This document shows positions 8,032 through 15,710 of a DNA stretch of 64,000 nucleotides, in pieces. The notes under the pieces were generated by a model. It did not search any database and was not told where the DNA came from. It worked only from the letters and a program-made list of their open reading frames with translations. Position numbers and translations under genes: made by a program. Each line of letters opens with the position of its first letter. The stretch's first letter is position 1. Source of the DNA: Pseudonocardia sp. EC080619-01 (GTDB lineage: Bacteria; Actinomycetota; Actinomycetes; Mycobacteriales; Pseudonocardiaceae); NCBI RefSeq assembly GCF_001420995.1, contig NZ_CP012184.1, positions 2,526,501-2,590,500 of the forward strand, read 5' to 3'.

Positions 8032-8729
8032 GCGCCCGGGTCACCACGGTCGTGCTGGCCAAGGCGCCGGTGCCGGGGCGGGTCAAGACCCGGCTCTGCC
8101 CACCGGCGACACCGGACCAGGCCGCGGCCCTCGCGTCCGCGGCACTGCTGGACACCCTCGACGCCGCGGCCGGTGTCCCGGGCGACACCGTCGTCGCGAT
8201 CACCGGGTCCCGCGCCGACGCCGTCGGGGCGGCCGGGCTGCGCGCCATCCTGGACCGGGTCGGCGTCGTCGAGCAGCGCGGGGACGGCCTGGCCGCCCGG
8301 ATCGCCGCCGCGCACGCCGACGCCGCCGCGCTGCACCCGGGCCGCCCGACGCTGCAGATCGGCATGGACACCCCGCAGGCGTCGGCGGAGCTGCTCGCAC
8401 GCTGCGCGGACCGGCTCGCCGAGCCCGGCGTCGACGCCGTGCTCGGGCCCGCCACCGACGGCGGCTGGTGGGTCCTGGGCCTGCACGACCCGGCCGCGGC
8501 GGCCCTGCTGGACGGGGTCCCGATGTCGTGCGAGGAGACCGGCGCCCGCACCCTCGACGCGCTGCGGGCCGCCGGCCTCACGGTCGCCGTCGTCGACGCG
8601 CTGACCGACGTGGACACCGCGGACGAGGCCGTCGACGTCGCCCGCGGGATCCCGGGCAGCCGGTTCGCCGCGGTCGTCGACGAGCTCGCGGGGGTGCTCG
8701 CGGGCGGGCACGCCGGGGTGCTCGAGTGA
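8028..8729 (+). CDS. DUF2064 protein (nucleotide-diphospho-sugar transferase fold)
   Basis: A 233-residue protein starting VTTVVLAKAPVPGRVKTRL, the signature of the DUF2064 family (GT-A-like fold related to molybdenum-cofactor nucleotidyltransferases). TLQIGMDTPQ and VLGPATDGGWWVLGL hold the acidic metal site. Members often sit beside a family 2 glycosyltransferase, as here. ATG 8028 overlaps the previous TGA by four bases. The reaction is not known; glycosyl or nucleotidyl transfer is inferred from fold. Confidence 0.85.
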   Translation: MSARVTTVVLAKAPVPGRVKTRLCPPATPDQAAALASAALLDTLDAAAGVPGDTVVAITGSRADAVGAAGLRAILDRVGVVEQRGDGLAARIAAAHADAAALHPGRPTLQIGMDTPQASAELLARCADRLAEPGVDAVLGPATDGGWWVLGLHDPAAAALLDGVPMSCEETGARTLDALRAAGLTVAVVDALTDVDTADEAVDVARGIPGSRFAAVVDELAGVLAGGHAGVLE

Positions 8730-9364
8730 CGGCCCCGCCCCGCCGGGCAGGACTGCCCGGGTTCGACCGCCCGCTGGCCGGGACGCCGTCGTCGCTGATC
8801 TGCGACGACGGCACCGAGATCCCGCTCGACGTCGGCCGGTGGACCGAGCCCGCCGCCGGCTGCGACGCCTGGCTGCTGCGGCACTGCACCGGCCCCACGG
8901 TGGACCTCGGCTGCGGGCCGGGCCGGCTGCTCGTCGCGCTGGCCGCCCGCGGGATCGCCGCGATCGGCGTCGACGGGTCGGCCGTGTCGGCGGGGCACTG
9001 CCGGCACCGCGGCGTCCCGATGATCCACACCGATCTCTTCGGCCCGCTGCCCGGCGAGGGCGGCTGGGCGCACGTGCTGCTGGCCGACGGCAACGTCGGC
9101 ATCGGCGGTGATCCCGCGGCGCTGCTGGCCCGCGCCGCACGGCTCCTCGCCCCGGGCGGGACCGTCCTGGTCGAGGTCGATCCGCGGCCCGGCCACGACT
9201 GGCACGGCACCGCGCGGGTGGCCTGCCCGGACGGCGCCGGCGATCCGATCCCGTGGGCCGTGCAGGGTGCCGTGACCCTGTCCGTCACCGCCGGGCGCGC
9301 CGGGCTGCGGGTCACCGACTGGCATCCCGGTGACCGGGTGTTCCTGGAGCTGACCGGGCCGTGA
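8726..9364 (+). CDS. class I SAM-dependent methyltransferase
   Basis: A 212-residue Rossmann methyltransferase. Motif I is VDLGCGPGRLLVALAARG (around residue 63-80), and VLLADGNVGIGGDPAALLARAARLLAPGGTV covers motifs II-III. GTG 8726 overlaps the DUF2064 stop in GTGA, and the TGA overlaps the next GTG, so the gene is translationally coupled in the glycosyltransferase run. The substrate is unknown; a sugar or lipid acceptor is plausible from context. Confidence 0.85.
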   Translation: MTAPPRRAGLPGFDRPLAGTPSSLICDDGTEIPLDVGRWTEPAAGCDAWLLRHCTGPTVDLGCGPGRLLVALAARGIAAIGVDGSAVSAGHCRHRGVPMIHTDLFGPLPGEGGWAHVLLADGNVGIGGDPAALLARAARLLAPGGTVLVEVDPRPGHDWHGTARVACPDGAGDPIPWAVQGAVTLSVTAGRAGLRVTDWHPGDRVFLELTGP

Positions 9365-10614
9365 GCCGACGGGTGCTGCGCTGGCGGAGCCCGATCCGCG
9401 GACCGTGGCTGACGTCGATGTTCGCCCTGCCGCTGCTGGTGGGGCTGCCGGTCGTCGCGCTCACCGGGCTGCTGGACCGGCTCGCCTACGGGCGTTCCCA
9501 GGCGATCCCGGACGCCGACGCCGTCGGCGGGCTGCAGCTGCCCTGGTGGGAGTGGCCGGTCTCGCCGTCGTGGCTGTTCCGGCTGACCGAGGGCCTGCAC
9601 GTCGTGCTGGGGATCGTGCTGGTGCCGATGGTGCTGGCCAAGCTGTGGTCGGTGATCCCGAAGCTGTTCACCGCCCCGCCGCGGAACCCGGTGCGGCTGC
9701 TGGAACGGCTGACCCTCGTCCCGCTGGTCGGGTCGATCCTCTTCCTGATCGTCACCGGGCTGCTCAACACCCAGTACGACTACGTCTTCGGCTTCTCCTT
9801 CTACGACGGGCACTACGCCGCGGCGTGGGTGTTCATGGCGTCGTTCGCGCTGCACGTCGTGCTGAAGCTGCCCACGGTGGTGCGGTCGCTGCGCTCCCGG
9901 TCGCTGCGCACGGAGCTGCGGACCCCGCTCGCCGCGACCCGCCCGGAGGAGGGGCCGGACGAGCTCGTCGCGCCCGATCCCGACCCGCCGACCGTGTCCC
10001 GTCGCGGGGCGCTGGCGCTGGCCGGTGGGGGCATGCTGTTCGTCGCCGCGCTCACCGTCGGCCAGGTCACCGACCGGTTCCGCGCGACGGCGCTGCTGCT
10101 GCCCCGCGGACGCACCACCGATCCCGCCGCCACCGAGCGCGGCGGGCCGAACGACTTCCCGGTGAACCGCACGTTCGTCGCGTCCGGCATCGCCCCGGAC
10201 GCCGTCGGTGACGGCTGGGCCCTGGAGCTGACCGGTGGCGACGCACCCGTCGTGCTGGACCGGGCCGCGCTCCTGGCGCTGCCGCAGCACACGGCCGAGC
10301 TGCCGATCGCCTGTGTCGAGGGCTGGTCGACGCTGCAGACCTGGACGGGGGTGCGGCTGGCCGACCTGGCCCGCGCGGCGGGCGTCCCGGGTCCCGGCGG
10401 CGCGACGGTCGGCTCCGTCGAGGCGGCGGGCCCCTTCACCCGGTCCGAGCTCGGCCGGGCCCAGGTGCTGGCCGGGGACTCGCTGCTGGCGCTGCGCGTG
10501 AACGGGGCCGACCTGTCCCGCGACCACGGCTTCCCGGCGCGGCTGATCGTCCCGGCGCTGCCCGGGGTGCACAACACCAAGTGGGTGGCGACGATCCGGT
10601 TCCGCCGTGGGTGA
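9361..10614 (+). CDS. membrane-anchored molybdopterin-dependent oxidoreductase (cytochrome b561 domain + sulfite-oxidase fold)
   Basis: A 417-residue fusion. The N-terminal ~200 residues carry about four transmembrane helices with His residues (LTEGLHVVLGIVLVP, SFALHVVLKL) typical of a b561-like heme anchor. The C-terminal domain is an oxidoreductase molybdopterin-binding domain whose Mo ligand is predicted to be Cys318 in PIACVEGWS, followed by DHGFPARLIVP. It probably oxidises or reduces a small extracytoplasmic compound and passes electrons to the quinone pool through heme. GTG 9361 overlaps the methyltransferase stop. The dimerisation domain of classical sulfite oxidase is absent. Confidence 0.88.
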   Translation: MSRRVLRWRSPIRGPWLTSMFALPLLVGLPVVALTGLLDRLAYGRSQAIPDADAVGGLQLPWWEWPVSPSWLFRLTEGLHVVLGIVLVPMVLAKLWSVIPKLFTAPPRNPVRLLERLTLVPLVGSILFLIVTGLLNTQYDYVFGFSFYDGHYAAAWVFMASFALHVVLKLPTVVRSLRSRSLRTELRTPLAATRPEEGPDELVAPDPDPPTVSRRGALALAGGGMLFVAALTVGQVTDRFRATALLLPRGRTTDPAATERGGPNDFPVNRTFVASGIAPDAVGDGWALELTGGDAPVVLDRAALLALPQHTAELPIACVEGWSTLQTWTGVRLADLARAAGVPGPGGATVGSVEAAGPFTRSELGRAQVLAGDSLLALRVNGADLSRDHGFPARLIVPALPGVHNTKWVATIRFRRG

Positions 10615-11152
10615 GCACCGCGCGGACCGGCGACGGGCGGGCCGCACCGCGCCGTCCGGTGGTGGGGCCCTGGGCAGCGCGGTGCGCGGCACCGGATGGC
10701 TGGTGCGGCTGCTCGCCGTCGTCGCCTCGCTCGCCCTCACCGGCTACGCGGTGCACGCGATCGTCGGGGACTCCCCCGCCCTGCTCCGCACGGCACTGTG
10801 GTTCGCCGGGGCGCTGGTCCTGCACGATCTGGTGCTGTTCCCGCTGTACGCGGCCGGTGACCGGCTGCTCCTGCTCGGTCTGCCCCGGACCCGGGTGCCG
10901 CTGGTCAACCACGTCCGGGTCCCGGTGCTGGGCTCCGGGCTCGCGCTGCTGATGTTCCTGCCCGGGATCCTCCGGCAGGGCACCGCCACCCACCTCGCCG
11001 CGACCGGGCTCGACCAGGAGCCCTACCGGATGCGGTGGGTGTGGCTGACGATCGCGCTGTTCGCCGTCTCCGCGCTGGTGTGGCTGGTGCGGACCCTCGT
11101 CGCGCACCGGCTGCGGGCGGACCGCGCCGCGCCCGGCAGGATCGGGCCATGA
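10607..11152 (+). CDS. conserved membrane protein, unknown function
   Basis: A 181-residue protein with about four hydrophobic helices (LVRLLAVVASLALTGYAV, TALWFAGALVLHDLVLFPLY, VLGSGLALLMFLPGIL, MRWVWLTIALFAVSALVWLV). A conserved-looking His sits in the second helix (VLHDLVLFP). It overlaps the molybdopterin oxidoreductase by eight bases and the next gene by four, so it is probably a partner or assembly factor of that enzyme (inference). I do not recognise a named family. Confidence 0.75.
   Translation: MGEHRADRRRAGRTAPSGGGALGSAVRGTGWLVRLLAVVASLALTGYAVHAIVGDSPALLRTALWFAGALVLHDLVLFPLYAAGDRLLLLGLPRTRVPLVNHVRVPVLGSGLALLMFLPGILRQGTATHLAATGLDQEPYRMRWVWLTIALFAVSALVWLVRTLVAHRLRADRAAPGRIGP
11137..11142 (+). 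promoter_or_regulatory. candidate -10 (CAGGAT) before the PH-like gene
   Basis: CAGGAT lies six bases before ATG 11149, matching the motifs before 5382 and 12901. It would give the PH-like gene its own leaderless transcript in addition to operon read-through. Confidence 0.3.
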
Positions 11153-11517
11153 GCGAACCCGTCTTCGACGAGCGCAACCAGCTCGACACGGTCGCGGCCG
11201 GTCTGCTGGAGGGCGAGCGGATCCTCGCGGTGTACGACGCGGTGGCCGGCGGCACCGGGTTCCTCGGCCTCACCGACCTGCGGGTGGTGGTGCAGGACAA
11301 CTCGTTCACCGGCAAGCGGACGGCGGTCACGTCGATCCCGTACTCGCGGATCAGCGCCGTCTCGTTCGTCACCGACCGGAACGCGCTGGGCCGGTTCGCG
11401 AGCGCGGGCGAGATCGCGGTGACGGTCGGCGCGCAGACCTGGGAGGTCGCGTTCCGGAGCGACGACCGGGCCCGGCACGCCCACGACGTCATCCTCTGGC
11501 ACCTCACCCGGGCGTGA
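11149..11517 (+). CDS. small PH-like-domain protein
   Basis: A 122-residue soluble protein rich in beta strands: LEGERILAVYDAV, GTGFLGLTDLRVVVQDN, TAVTSIPYSRISAVSF, GEIAVTVGAQTWEVAFRS, then a helix RARHAHDVILWHLTRA. The seven-strand/one-helix order is that of bacterial PH-like (YokE or bPH) domains. The function is unknown, possibly phosphoinositide-independent scaffolding. The start overlaps the previous stop in ATGA. Confidence 0.75.
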   Translation: MSEPVFDERNQLDTVAAGLLEGERILAVYDAVAGGTGFLGLTDLRVVVQDNSFTGKRTAVTSIPYSRISAVSFVTDRNALGRFASAGEIAVTVGAQTWEVAFRSDDRARHAHDVILWHLTRA

Positions 11518-11569
11518 CCGGGGGCACGCTCGGCGGCGGGCCCGCCCGGGCGGTTGCGACACTGGTCGC

Positions 11570-12874
11570 ATGACCACCCCCGCCTCGTCGCCGAGCCCGC
11601 CCGACGCCGCGGCCCCGGCCGCGCCGGAGAGCACCGACGTCCTCGTGGTGGGGGCCGGGCCGGCCGGGTCGGCGGCCGCGGCCTGGGCCGCCCGGCACGG
11701 GCTCGACGTCGTGCTCGCCGACTCCGCCACGTTCCCCCGGGACAAGGCCTGCGGCGACGGATTGACACCGCGGGCGATCGCCGAGCTCGGCCGGCTCGGG
11801 CTCGGCGACTGGGTGGACACCCACGGCACGAACCAGGGACTGCGGGCACACGGGTTCGGGCAGGTCCTGGAGCTGCCCTGGCCGGGCGGGTCGCTGCCGG
11901 CCCACGGTTCGGCGATCCCGCGGACCGAGCTGGACGCCGGGATCCGGCGGGCCGCGCTGGACGCGGGCGCGACGCCGATGGAGGGCGCCAAGGCCGTCGA
12001 CGTCACGTTCGCCGGCGACCGGGTCGACACCGTCGTGTTCGACGACGGCCGGTCCGTCCGGTGCCGGCGCCTCGTCGTCGCCGACGGGGCGCGGTCCACC
12101 CTGGGCCGGGTGCTCGGCCGCGAGTGGCACCAGGACACCGCGTACGGCGTCGCCGCACGCGGCTACATCACCTCCGGCCGGCACGACGACCCGTGGATCA
12201 GCTCGCACCTGGAGCTCCGCGGCGAGGCCGACGAGGTCCTGGCCGGCTACGGCTGGCTGTTCCCGCTCAACGACGGCCGCGTCAACATCGGCGTCGGCAC
12301 CCTCGCCACCGACCGGCGGCCGGCGAACCTGCGGCTCCGCAGCCTCATCGAGCACTACGCCGGCGCCCGCCGCGCGGACTGGGAGCTCGGCCCGAAGGTC
12401 GAGCTGGTCCGCTCGGCACTGCTGCCGATGGGTGGTGCGGTGTCCGGTGTGGCCGGTCCGAACTGGGCGCTGATCGGTGACGCCGCGGGCTGCGTGAACC
12501 CGCTCAACGGCGAGGGGATCGACTACGGCCTGGAGACCGGCCGGTTGGTCGCCGAGCTGCTCGCCGCCGGTGCCGATCTCGGCCGGGCCTGGCCCGCGAC
12601 CCTGCGCTCGCACTACGGCCTGGCCTTCTCCATCGCCCGCCGGCTCGCCGGGCTGATCACGATCCCCCGGCTGCTCCCGCTGGCCGGGCCGGTCGGCATG
12701 CGCTCCCGGTCGCTGATGACGGTGGCGCTGCGGGTGATGGGGAACCTGGTGACCGACGAGGACCGCGACCTCACGGCGCGGGCCTGGCGGGCCGCCGGAC
12801 GGCTGTCGGTCCGGTTCGACGACCGGCCGCCCTTCCCGGCCGCCGACCTGCGGGTCCCCGCGCCGGCCCGCTGA
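11570..12874 (+). CDS. geranylgeranyl reductase family FAD enzyme, probably menaquinone reductase
   Basis: A 434-residue flavoprotein. DVLVVGAGPAGSAAAAWAAR is the FAD dinucleotide fold, KACGDGLTPRAI is the family signature after it, and ALIGDAAGCVNPLNGEGIDYGLETG is the second FAD motif. In mycobacteria the MenJ enzyme of this family saturates one isoprene unit of menaquinone; that is the likely role here. A 20-residue Ala/Pro-rich leader precedes the fold. It follows the molybdenum/heme oxidoreductase group, which would feed the same quinone pool. Confidence 0.85.
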   Translation: MTTPASSPSPPDAAAPAAPESTDVLVVGAGPAGSAAAAWAARHGLDVVLADSATFPRDKACGDGLTPRAIAELGRLGLGDWVDTHGTNQGLRAHGFGQVLELPWPGGSLPAHGSAIPRTELDAGIRRAALDAGATPMEGAKAVDVTFAGDRVDTVVFDDGRSVRCRRLVVADGARSTLGRVLGREWHQDTAYGVAARGYITSGRHDDPWISSHLELRGEADEVLAGYGWLFPLNDGRVNIGVGTLATDRRPANLRLRSLIEHYAGARRADWELGPKVELVRSALLPMGGAVSGVAGPNWALIGDAAGCVNPLNGEGIDYGLETGRLVAELLAAGADLGRAWPATLRSHYGLAFSIARRLAGLITIPRLLPLAGPVGMRSRSLMTVALRVMGNLVTDEDRDLTARAWRAAGRLSVRFDDRPPFPAADLRVPAPAR

Positions 12875-12887
12875 GACCGGGGTACGG

Positions 12888-12893
12888 CAGGAT
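12888..12893 (+). promoter_or_regulatory. candidate -10 (CAGGAT) of a leaderless hydrolase transcript
   Basis: ACGGCAGGATC precedes GTG 12901 with seven bases between CAGGAT and the start codon. It is the third instance of the same arrangement in the window. Confidence 0.35.
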
Positions 12894-12900
12894 CACCGCC

Positions 12901-13767
12901 GTGACCACCGGTGGACCGACCGTCGTGCTCGTCCACGGCGCCGCGTGCAACTCGTCGTCGTGGACGGGGGTCGTCCGCGAGCTCGCGCTCCGCGGCGTCC
13001 GCACCCTCGCCGTGGACCTTCCCGGGCACGGCCCGGGTGCGCGCATCCCCCGCGGCCTGCTCGGCGGCCGCGACGCCGCGCTCGCCGCGACCGAGCCGAG
13101 CGGGATGGCCGGCGTCGGGACCGCCGACGACGTCGCGTCCGTCGCGGGTGTGCTGCGGCGGGCGGGGGAGCACGGGCCCGTCGTGCTCGTGGGGATCAGC
13201 CGGGGCGGGCTCACGCTGAATGCGGTCGCCAACGCGCACCCGGAGCTGGTGGACCGGCTCGTCTACGTCACCGCGCACTGCCCGGTCGCTGCGGGCGCCG
13301 GCGAGTACCACGCGAGCCCGGAGAACGCGGACAGCCTGTTGCACGACACCGCGGGGCTGATCGTCGCCGATCCCGGCGTGATCGGGGCGCTGCGGTTCGA
13401 CTGGGGCACCGCCGATCCCGCGCTGCTCGACACCCTGCAGGCCGCGCTGCTCGCCGACGGGACCCGCGACGAGCTGCTCACCTACCTCCACGCACAGGAC
13501 CCGGACGAGTCGGTCCTCGTCGACGACGACCTGGTGCGCGCCGACGCGGCCACCTGGGGAACGATCCCGCGGCACTACGTCCGGCTCCCCGCCGACCGCG
13601 CCCTGCCGGTCGCGCTGCAGGACCGCTGGATCGCCGAGGCGGACGCCCTCACCCCGGACAACCGGTTCGTCGTGCACGACCTCGACGCGACGCACATCGG
13701 GGCGCAGGTGCACCCCGGGCCGCTCGCGGACGTCCTGGAGGGGATCACGAGGCTCCACAACGGGTGA
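12901..13767 (+). CDS. alpha/beta hydrolase
   Basis: A 288-residue alpha/beta hydrolase. VVLVHGAACNSSSW holds the oxyanion-hole region, the nucleophile is Ser100 in VGISRGG, and a His lies near the C-terminus in DATHIGAQVHP. LDERWI-like sequence QDRWIAEADALTPDNRF is typical of esterase/lactonase-type members. There is no signal peptide. Substrate unknown. It stands alone between the reductase and the kinase gene. Confidence 0.82.
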   Translation: MTTGGPTVVLVHGAACNSSSWTGVVRELALRGVRTLAVDLPGHGPGARIPRGLLGGRDAALAATEPSGMAGVGTADDVASVAGVLRRAGEHGPVVLVGISRGGLTLNAVANAHPELVDRLVYVTAHCPVAAGAGEYHASPENADSLLHDTAGLIVADPGVIGALRFDWGTADPALLDTLQAALLADGTRDELLTYLHAQDPDESVLVDDDLVRADAATWGTIPRHYVRLPADRALPVALQDRWIAEADALTPDNRFVVHDLDATHIGAQVHPGPLADVLEGITRLHNG

Positions 13768-13894
13768 TCGCGCCGATCGTGGCGCGCCGACCCGCCCCCG
13801 GTGCGGTGCGTGACGGTACGGTCGGCCGACTCTCCGCCACGCGGCGGACGGCCGGGCGCGGACCGGGCCGCGACACCGACCATCGGGAGGGCCC

Positions 13895-15586
13895 GTGCAG
13901 CGCGGGGACGATCCGGACCGCACCCGCCGGGCGGCGCCCGGGACGTGGCAGACCGGGAACCACCGCCGGGACGGCGCGCGCCGTGCCGACGACGACCCCG
14001 CCACCCGGCGGAACGCCCCACCGCCGGCGGGCCCGCCACCACAGGGCCCCCCGCAGCAGGGGAACCCGCCCCAGGGCCGGCCCCCGCAGGGGCCGCCGCA
14101 GCAGGGCCCGCACCAGCCGGGACCGCCGCCGCAGGGCGCACCGCAGGACCCCACCCGACGCACGCCGCCGCCGGACGCGACCCGCCGGGTCGGCCCGCCG
14201 CCTCCGCCCGGTCCGCCCCCGCCCGGGCACGGTGACCCGGCCACGGCACGGCACGGCGGCCCGCCGCCCGACGGCACCCGCCGGATGGGCCCGCCCCCGA
14301 CCGCCGCCTACGGCGCGCCCCGGCAGCACCGCCCGGACGCGACGCGGATGATGCCCGCGCCCGTCACCGAGCCGGAGCTGCTCGGCGGGCGCTACCGCCT
14401 GGAGGGCCTCCTCGGCCAGGGCGGCATGGCCGACGTCCACCGCGCCACCGACACCCGGCTCAACCGGCCGGTCGCCGTCAAGATCTTCGGTGCGGCCGAC
14501 GACCCGACCGCCGACCAGCGCTTCGAGCAGGAGGCGCAGGTCATGGCGAACCTGCGGCACCCCGGCCTGGTCGCGGTGCACGACTTCGCCGTCGAGCCGG
14601 ACCGCGCCTACCTGGTGATGGAGCTCGTCGACGGGCCGTCGCTCAAGGACGTCGTCGCCCGCGAGGACCTGCCGCCCGACGACATCCGCCGGATCGGCAC
14701 CGAGATCGCGCAGACCCTCGCCTACGTCCACGGCCAGGGCGTGACGCACCGGGACGTGAAGCCGTCCAACGTGCTGATCGACTCCGACGGCCGCGCCCGG
14801 CTGGCCGACTTCGGCATCGCCGCGCTGCTGGGTGCGGACGGCCACACCGCGGCCGGGGAGATCATCGGGACGCCGGCGTACCTCTCGCCGGAGCAGGTGC
14901 AGGGCCGCGAGGTCGGCCCGCCGACCGACGTCTACGCGCTCGGGCTGGTGCTGCTGGAGTCCTGGACCGGGCGGCAGGAGTACCAGGGCGAGGGGCTGCA
15001 GGGCGCCGCGGAGCGGGTGCACCGTGCCCCGGTCGTGCCCGCGGACGTCCCGGACCCGCTGCGGTCGACGATCGCCGAGGCCACCGCCACCGACCCGCGC
15101 CGGCGGCCGGACGCCCACCGGGTCGCCGAGATGCTCGCCGGACCCACCCCGGCGCCGGTGGCCCCGGAACCCGAGCCGGAGCCCGAGCAGCGGGACCTGG
15201 GCTCGTCCGGGGCCGGGAAGTGGATCGCGATCGGCGCGTTCGTCGTCGCGCTCCTCGTGCTGCTCATCGGGTTCCTGCTCTTCGGCGGGGACGGCTCGGA
15301 CACCCAGGCCCCGCCGACGACGGAGTCCAGCGCTCCCCCCACGACGGAGAGCAGCGAGCAGACCAGCGAGGCGCCGACGTCGGAGGACGGCGGGGACGGC
15401 TTCCCGCTGCCGTCGCTGCCGTCGAACCTGCCGACCGAGCTGCCGTCGCTGCCGTCGAACCTGCCCACCGAGCTGCCGTCGCTGCCCTCGAACCTGCCGG
15501 ACCCCGGTCAGATCGGGGAGGACGCGCAGGGCTTCTGGGACACCGTCTCGGGCTGGTGGTCACGGTTCACCGGCGGAGGGAACTGA
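13895..15586 (+). CDS. membrane Ser/Thr protein kinase (PknB-like) with proline-rich N-terminus
   Basis: A 563-residue kinase. Residues 1-160 are Pro/Gly/Gln-rich and contain six DxTRR-like motifs (near residues 8, 34, 86, 94, 127, 148). The kinase domain spans about 165-415: Gly-loop LGQGGMADVH (173-182), Lys196 in VAVKIF, HRDVKPSNV with Asp287, DFG at 305-307, and the GTPAYLSPEQ activation segment. One transmembrane helix is at 443-463. The outside tail has Thr/Ser-rich sequence, then three 11-residue LPSLPSNLPTE repeats, and a Trp-rich end; there are no PASTA repeats. GTG 13895 follows a GGGAGG. It may sense the cell wall, but the ligand is unknown. Confidence 0.9.
   Translation: MQRGDDPDRTRRAAPGTWQTGNHRRDGARRADDDPATRRNAPPPAGPPPQGPPQQGNPPQGRPPQGPPQQGPHQPGPPPQGAPQDPTRRTPPPDATRRVGPPPPPGPPPPGHGDPATARHGGPPPDGTRRMGPPPTAAYGAPRQHRPDATRMMPAPVTEPELLGGRYRLEGLLGQGGMADVHRATDTRLNRPVAVKIFGAADDPTADQRFEQEAQVMANLRHPGLVAVHDFAVEPDRAYLVMELVDGPSLKDVVAREDLPPDDIRRIGTEIAQTLAYVHGQGVTHRDVKPSNVLIDSDGRARLADFGIAALLGADGHTAAGEIIGTPAYLSPEQVQGREVGPPTDVYALGLVLLESWTGRQEYQGEGLQGAAERVHRAPVVPADVPDPLRSTIAEATATDPRRRPDAHRVAEMLAGPTPAPVAPEPEPEPEQRDLGSSGAGKWIAIGAFVVALLVLLIGFLLFGGDGSDTQAPPTTESSAPPTTESSEQTSEAPTSEDGGDGFPLPSLPSNLPTELPSLPSNLPTELPSLPSNLPDPGQIGEDAQGFWDTVSGWWSRFTGGGN
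15407..15498 (+). repeat. 33-bp tandem repeat in the kinase gene (2.8 copies)
   Basis: Units 15407-15439, 15440-15472 and a partial 15473-15498 differ by single bases. Each encodes LPSLPSNLPTE in the extracellular tail of the kinase. Copy number is likely to vary between strains. Confidence 0.85.
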
Positions 15587-15710
15587 TCCGCGCGGCGTGA
15601 CGGTGCCGACCCGGGGCGGCGTGCACCGGCGGGCATCGGGGACCATCGTGGGTGGAGCGCGGGCCGCAGCTCAGGACGCGGCTCGCCGGTGACACCTGCG
15701 GAGGACCTCG

